Source of the DNA: Prevotellaceae bacterium
GTDB lineage: Bacteria > Bacteroidota > Bacteroidia > Bacteroidales > Bacteroidaceae
Direction: 5' to 3'
Length of the DNA: 64,000 nucleotides
Assembly: GCA_029219385.1 (NCBI GenBank)
Contig: JAQXTH010000006.1
Location: 16,903 to 80,902 of the forward strand
Part shown: in pieces, positions 40,592-48,726 of the stretch
How positions within the stretch are numbered: the stretch's first letter is position 1
Layout of the letters: every line of letters begins with the position of its first letter
Made by a program: the position numbers and the translations under genes
The notes under the pieces: generated by a model
The model's input: the letters and a program-made list of their open reading frames with translations, nothing else
What the model was told of the DNA's origin: nothing
Database searches by the model: none

Positions 40592-40627
40592 AAAAAAAGG
40601 GAGCGGAGTAATCTGCTCCCTTTTTTG
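40592..40627 (+). terminator. tRNA terminator
   Basis: AAAAAAAGGGAGC-GGAGTAATCT-GCTCCCTTTTTT. Confidence 0.88.
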
Positions 40628-40722
40628 TGTTTATAGATTTCGCAGAGATGTGTGGAGATACATATAATATTAGCGCAGCTGTCTAAGAGAATCAGTTCGG
40701 CTTCTCAATGAATAATATGACT

Positions 40723-41295
40723 TTAAATGAACTTAATCAACTTGTGTATTATTAGCTTAATTGAAGATGTCGTATTGTATAGTGATGTCTCATGACTTTT
40801 TAGAAATTCTGTAGTAACCTGAAATCTCTTCTCGTCGAAAAACTCACCACCAGTAACCCATTTATAATACGTAGTTGTTAATTCCAGCAAATTCGCTCCC
40901 TTTGTTTTCTCTAAAAACTTAGGAAAAGATTCCTTTATTTCCTTATTTATACAGTCAATAATAAGATCTGCTTTGTGAAATATCATTCTAACTTCTTTCC
41001 TTGCCACTTCTAATTGTATTTCTCCTTTTTGGAGCTTTGAGAAAATCTCCGAGTTGTGTTCATACAAAGCTGATAGTTCTTTTAAATCAGTCACGACAAT
41101 ATCTCGAACAATATCTTTTTTGTTTAAGGCCTTTGTTAAATAAATTACAGCAATCGAAAGAACTATTGTTGCGACTAGCATTAATAAGTCAACAATATTC
41201 ACTTTGAAATCCCATATTCCTTGTATAAAGAGTATAACCATGGCAGAAACAAAGCAACCAGATAGAAAACCAAATAGGCCTATTAAAAACTTCAT
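40723..41295 (-). CDS. Hypothetical membrane protein (two N-terminal TM helices, helical cytosolic domain)
   Basis: MKFLIGLFGFLSGCFVSAMVILFIQGIW...VDLLMLVATIVLSIAVIYLT...; last gene of the island operon. Confidence 0.75.
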   Translation of the reverse strand: MKFLIGLFGFLSGCFVSAMVILFIQGIWDFKVNIVDLLMLVATIVLSIAVIYLTKALNKKDIVRDIVVTDLKELSALYEHNSEIFSKLQKGEIQLEVARKEVRMIFHKADLIIDCINKEIKESFPKFLEKTKGANLLELTTTYYKWVTGGEFFDEKRFQVTTEFLKSHETSLYNTTSSIKLIIHKLIKFI

Positions 41296-41296
41296 A

Positions 41297-41626
41297 CTAT
41301 TTCTTCGTAGGATTCTTAATTTCTTCTATAATTCTTTCCTTTCTAGTCTCGCTTTCTGTTGAAATAAAGACTATCGTATCAAGTACAACATTGGCACTGT
41401 ATTCTATTGATAGTTTCCCGAACGAACCAGAAACAAATGAAGAAGGATAACCCCATACCCCATCAAGGTTTATTTCCAACTTCACACCACGTTGCCTTGC
41501 TTCCTCAAATTTGTTTTTGAGGATTTCTTCATAAAACTGTTGACCAGAGTTTGGTCCATCTTTCCGATACCTAGCACCTGGTGAATCGGAAAAGTCATTT
41601 TTGATGTTAATGCAAATATTATCCAT
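41297..41626 (-). CDS. STAS-like protein (DUF4325)
   Basis: GARYRKDGPNSGQQFYEEILKNKFEEARQRGVKLEINLDGVWGYPSSFVSGSFGKL; overlaps the upstream gene by 8 nt. Confidence 0.7.
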   Translation of the reverse strand: MDNICINIKNDFSDSPGARYRKDGPNSGQQFYEEILKNKFEEARQRGVKLEINLDGVWGYPSSFVSGSFGKLSIEYSANVVLDTIVFISTESETRKERIIEEIKNPTKK

Positions 41627-42662
41627 TTGTTTGATCTTTTATAAGTTCCCAATATAAACACGTTCCTTGAAAATTGCTTTTAAGCTTTTCCGCATCTCTT
41701 GTTTTGAGATTAATTTTAACATCATTACTGATGATATAAGCTCTTCCAAAAACGTGCTGTTGACTATTTCTAGCAATTTGAGGAATTCCTTTTCCTCTTA
41801 TATTGTTATCTATAATCTCCCGAGACTTTATTTTCCCATCTAGCAAATCTTGTACCAAATCTACATTATGTGAAATTCCTATCCAATTTGTCAATTTCTT
41901 ATATTTACTTACAGGTAAGCTATCAAAAATACCAACCCCAAGGTCTATAAATGAATAGCACGTCTTTCCGTCAGGGTCATTATAGGTGTAAAGCCACCAC
42001 TTAGTGGTACCTGCTTGTTTCTTATTTGCGTGGTTGTTAGTGTTAGACATTGCTTCGACAATCATTTCATATAAATCGGAAAAAGGTTCTGTACTTGAAA
42101 ATACATGCTTCGTTCCATAAAGACATGCTTGCTTTGCAATTTCTGGTTGTACTTGAAAATGACTTTCTTTGTGCAGTAAGTTAACGTCCTGCTTTTGTGC
42201 TGACTTCATAAGTTTGCTTGAACTGACAAACTTATAAAACCCTGACTCTGCAAAGAGTTTAAGTAGTTTTGGTTTTTTTGGAGCATTGCCTGACAATTTA
42301 CCATATTTCCCATAAAAATGAGCATCATTAGCACAAGCAACTAATAAGGCTATTGCATCTGGAGAAAGGTTCTGGACATTTTCGATATCCATTATTACTT
42401 TTTCCTTTTTATGCAATAAAGATTTGCAGTCATTAATGTAGCTTACAACCGCATCTGTGTTATCGATAAGAGAAAAATTACTTGGCGAAACCTTTGTAAT
42501 ATCTTTCTTCTCATTAACACGTTTTCTCTCTGCAATATCTAGTTTTCGTGACAAAAGTCTTCTACGTCGCCTCCTTATTGCAAGGAGATGGCGTTTCTTC
42601 ATTTCAGACCTCTCACGCGAAAGCTGATGCTTATAAGCCTTATATCGTTTACTTTTTCTCAT
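41619..42662 (-). CDS. STAS-like domain plus GHKL/HATPase domain protein
   Basis: N-terminal basic region; VIMDIENVQNLSPDAIALLVACANDA...FAESGFYKF (STAS-like); IVEAMSNTNNHAN (N box); FIDLGVGIFDSLP (G1 box); GKGIPQIARN (G2-like). Confidence 0.7.
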   Translation of the reverse strand: MRKSKRYKAYKHQLSRERSEMKKRHLLAIRRRRRRLLSRKLDIAERKRVNEKKDITKVSPSNFSLIDNTDAVVSYINDCKSLLHKKEKVIMDIENVQNLSPDAIALLVACANDAHFYGKYGKLSGNAPKKPKLLKLFAESGFYKFVSSSKLMKSAQKQDVNLLHKESHFQVQPEIAKQACLYGTKHVFSSTEPFSDLYEMIVEAMSNTNNHANKKQAGTTKWWLYTYNDPDGKTCYSFIDLGVGIFDSLPVSKYKKLTNWIGISHNVDLVQDLLDGKIKSREIIDNNIRGKGIPQIARNSQQHVFGRAYIISNDVKINLKTRDAEKLKSNFQGTCLYWELIKDQTNG

Positions 42663-42691
42663 TCAGACATTATAAGGACTACTATCTACTA

Positions 42692-44290
42692 TTATTCAAG
42701 TATTATTTCCCAGAAACCGCCTTTATCGGGACCTACACGATGGAGAAACTTACCACGCATGGCTTCGATATTGCGATAAATCGAAGTTTCGCTAATTCCG
42801 ACGTTATTTGCCAACTCTGCTCTCGAGATATACGGATCTTCTATCATCAGTTCTAATATCTTGATTCTATTAGCTGTTAATGTCTCTCCCAATGCAGCTG
42901 CCTTTTTTCTCAACTTTTCTGTTACTTTGCCATGATTTTCTGCTACCTTTTCTGCTACCTTATTATGGTTTTCTGCTACCTTTCTACCGTTTTCTGTGAC
43001 GTTTACATTCACCCTTTCATCATTTACATTCACCTTTTCACTCACCTTTGGCACTGTAATCTTCAGGATGAACTCGTCAGTCCTAAAAGATGGAATATTC
43101 GCACCATTAGCCTCTTGCTCACGATAGATACGGTCAAAACCCTCGCCGAATTCCTTCACAAAATGATATGCTTTGAGGAATGCAGCTATTTTGGGATTAC
43201 GAGAGAAGTGGGTATGCCGGATATTGTTAGGTTTTACTTGTCCTGGGAGTTTGCCCGGAGACTCGAACACCAACCGATCATCAAACATTTTGATTTGTAT
43301 CTCCGTGCCCTTAATGTTGTAGGCTCGATGGCAACAAGCGTTGACTGTCATCTCTTGAATGACAAACTCAGGATAGTCACGTTTTGTCACGAACTGGGCA
43401 TGTTGTCCTAGAAACGTATGCTCACGAACCTGCGTCTCGATAAACTCAATCGTCTTCTTGACTTGGTTCAAGATGGTTCCCTCAAATGTAACATCCTTGA
43501 TGACATTCATCTCAGCACCCACCTTCTCGTCAACACCTTCATATCTGATGAAACGTGTGCGGGCACGAGGGAAGAACTTCTGGGGATACTTGCCAAAGAG
43601 AAGAATGCAAGCGGTGCTCACCTTCTCTTCACCATTGACCTCCGGTCGAGCCTGCTCACGCTCGGCTGAGCTGATGCGAGCATCGCTCTGCTCTCGTTTA
43701 ATCGCAGCCTTCTTGTTGGGCTTCACAAAACCATTGTTCTCTCGCAAGTATTGCAGGGGACTTTTCCCATAGCCGACCAATTTGGCATAGTCGGCAACGG
43801 CATCCATGTCAATGTCATCGATGGTTGCGTCATATACTGCTGTATCTTCGTAGTAGCGTTCCCCTTTGTCGTACATCAGCTGCACTCGCTCGTCAAACGT
43901 TAGTTTCCGGCTCTTGTCACCTACACGCATAAAGGCTTCATCTGCCTGGTTGGTATGCAGGCTCGAGCTGGCAGGAATCTCCATCAATAGGATACGGTTC
44001 TCGTTCCCATCCTTATCCGTGCAAGGAAGGTATGAGCAAGTCACAGGAACCGATGGATTGCAGAAATCAAACGGCACACGCAGCAGTTCGTTCAACTTCT
44101 CTGTATGCTGGTCAACACCTTCAATCTTCCGAGTCTTATCCGACACGCCTATGGCAATAACACCACCATCAGCATTGGCAAATGCTACAATGGGCACAGC
44201 CAAAGCCTTCGGCTCTATTTGAATGCTCTTGCAATCAAATGTCTGGTCTTCCTTGCGAGTAGTTATTTCTTGTATGGTCATCATAAGCAT
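42692..44290 (-). CDS. AlbA_2/Schlafen-like ATP-binding protein with repetitive linker and C-terminal winged HTH
   Basis: EDQTFDCKSIQIEPKALAVPIVAFANADGGVIAIGVSDKTRKIEG (AlbA_2); ANRIKILELMIEDPYISRAELANNVGISETSIYRNIEAMRGKFLHRVGPDKGGFW (wHTH). Confidence 0.85.
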   Translation of the reverse strand: MLMMTIQEITTRKEDQTFDCKSIQIEPKALAVPIVAFANADGGVIAIGVSDKTRKIEGVDQHTEKLNELLRVPFDFCNPSVPVTCSYLPCTDKDGNENRILLMEIPASSSLHTNQADEAFMRVGDKSRKLTFDERVQLMYDKGERYYEDTAVYDATIDDIDMDAVADYAKLVGYGKSPLQYLRENNGFVKPNKKAAIKREQSDARISSAEREQARPEVNGEEKVSTACILLFGKYPQKFFPRARTRFIRYEGVDEKVGAEMNVIKDVTFEGTILNQVKKTIEFIETQVREHTFLGQHAQFVTKRDYPEFVIQEMTVNACCHRAYNIKGTEIQIKMFDDRLVFESPGKLPGQVKPNNIRHTHFSRNPKIAAFLKAYHFVKEFGEGFDRIYREQEANGANIPSFRTDEFILKITVPKVSEKVNVNDERVNVNVTENGRKVAENHNKVAEKVAENHGKVTEKLRKKAAALGETLTANRIKILELMIEDPYISRAELANNVGISETSIYRNIEAMRGKFLHRVGPDKGGFWEIILE

Positions 44291-45021
44291 TAATAAACTA
44301 TTGGGAATTCTTGAACTATTTTTCCATTTATAAGTTTGCCATTTTTCCTTTTATTACGTTTAATTCCATCACATCCCCATGTTCCCCATTGTTTAAAAAA
44401 GAATGGTATGTTTAGTTGATGAGCTTGGTTCATTATGTTTACGACCCATTTTTCATTCATGGGCCTAGCAGAAACACCACTTTCACCACCAACAATAATC
44501 CAATTTATTCCATCTAGTTCCAATTCTCCTAAATCTTCCAGAAGGGGCTCACATGATAAAAATTTCACTTTCGCATCAAGGTGTCTAATTGAATCAATCC
44601 GTTCAATAGCATTCCTATTTTCTACAGTAACACCGATCCATGCGTTAGGTGGAATAACTCTGCTTTCAAAATACTCTGCCATCCGCTTCGCTCTTTTCGT
44701 TAGTATTTGATATGTATGTTGAGGAGTATCTTTAATAACGTTAAACACCTTGTCAATGAAATTAAAAGAAATTTTCTCATTGAACAAATCGCTCATAGAG
44801 CAGACAAAAACAGTTGATTGCTTTCTCCAGTTGTATGGTTCCAACAAATCTTCCGGATGTTCTGTGGGTATGAAGTTGTTCGCATACTTTGGATTACCCA
44901 TAGCAAACAAACGCCTTGTCATCATCTCTGCATAACAATGACGACATCCTTCAGAAATCTTATTACACCCTGTGACTGGATTCCAGGTTCGTTCTGTCCA
45001 TTCTATTTTGGTTGTTCTCAT
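44290..45021 (-). CDS. DUF5131 / phage Gp37-Gp68 family three-Cys-motif protein
   Basis: IEWTERTWNPVTGCNKISEGCRHCYAEMMTRRL; NWIIVGGESGVSARPM. Confidence 0.9.
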   Translation of the reverse strand: MRTTKIEWTERTWNPVTGCNKISEGCRHCYAEMMTRRLFAMGNPKYANNFIPTEHPEDLLEPYNWRKQSTVFVCSMSDLFNEKISFNFIDKVFNVIKDTPQHTYQILTKRAKRMAEYFESRVIPPNAWIGVTVENRNAIERIDSIRHLDAKVKFLSCEPLLEDLGELELDGINWIIVGGESGVSARPMNEKWVVNIMNQAHQLNIPFFFKQWGTWGCDGIKRNKRKNGKLINGKIVQEFPIVY

Positions 45022-46172
45022 TTCAGTTCTATTTTATATATATTTGCCTTATGAATATTTGTTGCCTGTTTGTTGTAAGTGCCCAAAATCTTAACTCTAT
45101 TCTCTTTTATCATAGAATCCATTACTTCAACAAACAATTTGGGCTCACAGCCGCATTCTAAGGCATAATCCAATCCTGTAATATTGTCTTTAATGGTAGA
45201 ATGAAGTATTTTTTCTTTGATTTCCTTAATTATACGTGTCTTCTTATTTGTATATAGTGGGTCGTAAAACAGTGTACCAGGTTCAAAATCATTATAAAGA
45301 TTACAATTTGACTCTCCTGCTTGTCTATCTTCCTTCCAACAAACCTTGACAAACTTTTCCATTCCTAGCGAATGAGCAGAACCAAAAATTAGCCCATAGT
45401 AATTGCTTCCTTTTTGAATTGTAAAAGAATGTAGATAATACTTTTTATCTACAGGAATCAAACTCCTAAAATAATCCGTTATAACCTTATGACATTCCTT
45501 TGGTTGTGTTTCATCAAATGAAATTTTATTTTTTTTGAAATAGGCTGTAACAGCAGGTAAATCCTTAAATCGTTTAATAAAAGAAGATGCTATGAAGAAG
45601 ATAAAGTCTGTTGTCGGTGAATTAACCAATTTAAGAAAAACATCATCATTAATTTGCTTAAAACCATATTGATCAAGCAAAATAAATTTTGCATATTTTG
45701 CATTGGACAATATCTGATTTAATCTTCTGTTGTTAATCAATGAGGAGAAATCTTGTGATTCAAAAAAGAATGCATTTTGAAAAGGACATACCTTTTCTAT
45801 ACATTGTGATTTGCATAGAGTAAATTCTGCCGACACATTAGATTCTAGTTCTGTCCTCTTAACTTCATCTAATTCATTATAACCAAATGTAATAAATGGG
45901 ATTCCTCTCTTCAACAATGATTTGCAATGTTGCCGTTTATCACCTCGCGCTTCTTGGAAAAGTATGATTGGAGATCCTGGGTGTTGGGCGATATCTTTAC
46001 CACTTCCAGCAAACATATCATATACAAATATGTGCGAGATGAATTTGTTGTGAACAAACACAGGGTACCATTCACGGAAACATTGCCGAAATATTTCTAA
46101 TTTCAGCATTGTTTCTTCAGTAAATACATCTTTATTTATATCCTTTTTAGCCATATAGCCTAATCCACTCAA
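45018..46172 (-). CDS. tcmP: Three-Cys-motif partner protein TcmP
   Basis: KLEIFRQCFREWYPVFVHNKFISHIFVYDMFAGSGKDIAQHPGSPIILFQEA; KFILLDQYGFKQI; overlaps the DUF5131 start by 4 nt. Confidence 0.85.
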   Translation of the reverse strand: MSGLGYMAKKDINKDVFTEETMLKLEIFRQCFREWYPVFVHNKFISHIFVYDMFAGSGKDIAQHPGSPIILFQEARGDKRQHCKSLLKRGIPFITFGYNELDEVKRTELESNVSAEFTLCKSQCIEKVCPFQNAFFFESQDFSSLINNRRLNQILSNAKYAKFILLDQYGFKQINDDVFLKLVNSPTTDFIFFIASSFIKRFKDLPAVTAYFKKNKISFDETQPKECHKVITDYFRSLIPVDKKYYLHSFTIQKGSNYYGLIFGSAHSLGMEKFVKVCWKEDRQAGESNCNLYNDFEPGTLFYDPLYTNKKTRIIKEIKEKILHSTIKDNITGLDYALECGCEPKLFVEVMDSMIKENRVKILGTYNKQATNIHKANIYKIELK

Positions 46173-46177
46173 TCTAA

Positions 46178-47035
46178 TTATTCCAATTGCTTTCTATATA
46201 CAGCATCTAATGTTTGGCCGTCTTTATCTTTCCAGACGAGCCAACCGTTATTGCTACTACCAATGCAGAAGTCGGCAGCTGTGCTGGGGCTTGGGAAAGT
46301 CTTGTCTGATTCCAATTCCAACTTGTCACCATTGTTGATGGTATAATCCTTGAGAAGATTCTCACGTTTCTCTTTCCATGTAAACGATGGAACAGACGAC
46401 TTTGCAATAATGCTACCCTTTAAAACTGTAAATCCATTAGCATCATAGAAACCTTTGGCGTTACAACCACGCCCCTTAGTATAGAACAGATGCTCTTCCT
46501 TTGGCTTTGCCACATCAAATATATTGCAACCAATAAAAGATGTTAGGAACTTCACATCTTCAAAGAATCCCTCCATATCATCTTTTCTATACTCAGGTAG
46601 ATTAGGTGCCTTTGGCGTTTGCTTATTCTCATTTAGCACAAAATTATTGGAAGCCTTTGCCTCTGCGATTGCCCTATGCTCCAAGTATTGCACATCAGCC
46701 TTTGTCATCGCAGCATCTTTCGAGATAAACAGCAATGCCTTTTGCCAAAACACCTTTTTGCTATCGTGGTCTTTAACGCGTTCACGAAAGTTCTCCGTTT
46801 CACCAATGTAAGCCTTTGGCTTGGTTGCCTCATCCTCACCCAATAAGATATAAAATGCAGGTGTCTGCAACTCCTGTCGCTCATTCAGAATAGAAAGATT
46901 AGAACGAGGAATCACATACATCTGGCAAATCTTATTGCTGATGAACACATACTGAGTCCCCTTCGGATCTCCATCTATCAAATATGTCGTTACTGTTTTG
47001 CCCATGAGACTATATTTCAATTTATGCGTTTCCAA
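46178..47035 (-). CDS. GIY-YIG nuclease-family protein with C-terminal DUF4357
   Basis: FYILLGEDEATKPKAYIGETENFRERVKDHDSKKVFWQKALLFIS; LEHRAIAEAKASNNF; C-terminal AADFCIGSSNNGWLVWKDKDGQTLDAVYR. Confidence 0.85.
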   Translation of the reverse strand: METHKLKYSLMGKTVTTYLIDGDPKGTQYVFISNKICQMYVIPRSNLSILNERQELQTPAFYILLGEDEATKPKAYIGETENFRERVKDHDSKKVFWQKALLFISKDAAMTKADVQYLEHRAIAEAKASNNFVLNENKQTPKAPNLPEYRKDDMEGFFEDVKFLTSFIGCNIFDVAKPKEEHLFYTKGRGCNAKGFYDANGFTVLKGSIIAKSSVPSFTWKEKRENLLKDYTINNGDKLELESDKTFPSPSTAADFCIGSSNNGWLVWKDKDGQTLDAVYRKQLE

Positions 47036-48635
47036 AAATCTCAGATTCCAATTCTTTATATATTTGTGTATCTTCTGTAATTAATGGAACTATTGTATCC
47101 CTAAGGAAAGCATCTTTTGTGTTTCCACATTTCGTTAATAACAATAATCGCTTTAGTTCTGTATAGATCTTTCCACTTGCGGATTTTATATCGTCTGTAG
47201 GATTGCCTCTTCCAATACTTTCAGTTATCGCTTGTTTCTTAAAGTTAAGGCACTCTGTAATTTTGTCTTCTTGACTCAGAGAAGTGCATAACTTTGTGAT
47301 TATCTCGTCATCTAAAAGATAGCATTCTATATGTCGCTTGTTTAGTACTTTAATACCTTTTGTTTTCAAATCATTTATTTCTCCTTCACTTTTATCATCT
47401 CGATCTACAAATTTTATTATTGTAGAATTTTTAAGAACTTGTGAGATGATTTTCATACTAATGTTGTTTTCATCTTCAAGTTCAGAACAAGAACCAATTG
47501 ACACAAATGAAGTATCAGGGTATTTTGAGGCAAAAATACGACTATAAATCTGAGCATCAAAATTCTTATAGGCTCTTCCTTGTACAGTTCCTTCACAAAA
47601 AACAACTCTTTGTGGAGCAATCAATTTCGCAAAGTCACCAAATGCAAGTTCTAAGAATTTATTCCAGATAGTAGCATCTATAGTTGAAGGTCGAATAACG
47701 ACAGAAGCATCGAAATCCATATCTGTAAAATTCAAAAAGCAAACTGTATTTGGATATTTTTCTTCCAATTCTTTTGCAGCTTTAAGCATTCCAATGGAAT
47801 GAGTTGATAACCATAATTGGGAGTTATTAGGAATTAAATTGTACAATTCAGACAACAATTTTGCTTGTAAAGCTGTATGCATATGAGTTTCCGGCTCATC
47901 AATACAATATACGGTATTATCAAAATAAGTAGCCTTGATTACCAAATCAAGCAATAAATCAAAAGCCGATTTTTCACCAGCAGATAGGTTCTTGTAATGG
48001 AAACTTTCAGAACGTCCTTTCGTGAAATAGAAACTGCCATTAGCAAGTGGATCTCCGATGGAGGCTAATTGCAAATCATCAAAAACATTATTAAGCGAAT
48101 TCTTTATTTTACCAGTCAATTCTTCTCTCAGGTCTTTTACAGACTTATTGTCATTCTTTGAGTTAAAGACTCCAGACAATGTATTTGATACCAACCTTTG
48201 GTAATTCTCTGATACGGACATGTCTGTATTCATCAAAGTATCAAATTTCATTTGATCTTTAGGATTACCGAGCCGTGATAAGCTTGATGTTGTAAAATCC
48301 GGTTCATTTCTATGGGCAGTACGAAAATAAAAACGTCCATGAATACTATTGCGATCATTCAAATCTGTGTCGTATGTCGATAATTGTACTTGATGAGAAT
48401 ACCAGTCACCATTTTCTTCTGTCTCTATATCACTTTTTTTGAAGTAATAATCTTTATTGCCAACTCTGTTAAAACCACGCCATTTATACCAATGGTTCAG
48501 GGCTTCAAATACAGAGGTTTTACCACACCCATTAGGTCCTACAAGAATAACAAGCTTTGCAGTTTGAGGAATTCCTGTAATAGTTAGATCTGTAAATCGC
48601 TTGAACTTATTTAATTTGACTTCTCTTATTTTCAT
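47022..48635 (-). CDS. AAA ATPase fused to a TOPRIM/DUF4435-like C-terminal domain (OLD/PARIS-like architecture)
   Basis: LVGPNGCGKTSVFEAL (Walker A), LSAGEKSAFDLLL, YCIDEPETHMH (Walker B), LWLSTHS; C-terminal VVFCEGTVQGRAY...IIKFVDRDDKSEGEI...RHIECYLLDDEI. Confidence 0.8.
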   Translation of the reverse strand: MKIREVKLNKFKRFTDLTITGIPQTAKLVILVGPNGCGKTSVFEALNHWYKWRGFNRVGNKDYYFKKSDIETEENGDWYSHQVQLSTYDTDLNDRNSIHGRFYFRTAHRNEPDFTTSSLSRLGNPKDQMKFDTLMNTDMSVSENYQRLVSNTLSGVFNSKNDNKSVKDLREELTGKIKNSLNNVFDDLQLASIGDPLANGSFYFTKGRSESFHYKNLSAGEKSAFDLLLDLVIKATYFDNTVYCIDEPETHMHTALQAKLLSELYNLIPNNSQLWLSTHSIGMLKAAKELEEKYPNTVCFLNFTDMDFDASVVIRPSTIDATIWNKFLELAFGDFAKLIAPQRVVFCEGTVQGRAYKNFDAQIYSRIFASKYPDTSFVSIGSCSELEDENNISMKIISQVLKNSTIIKFVDRDDKSEGEINDLKTKGIKVLNKRHIECYLLDDEIITKLCTSLSQEDKITECLNFKKQAITESIGRGNPTDDIKSASGKIYTELKRLLLLTKCGNTKDAFLRDTIVPLITEDTQIYKELESEIFGNA

Positions 48636-48726
48636 TCTTTATCCTCCCATCTTTTTATAATGCGAAGAAATCTGTCTTGCATTATCTTTTTTAGTATTGG
48701 ACATCATGATAGAGTCTTTACCTTTT

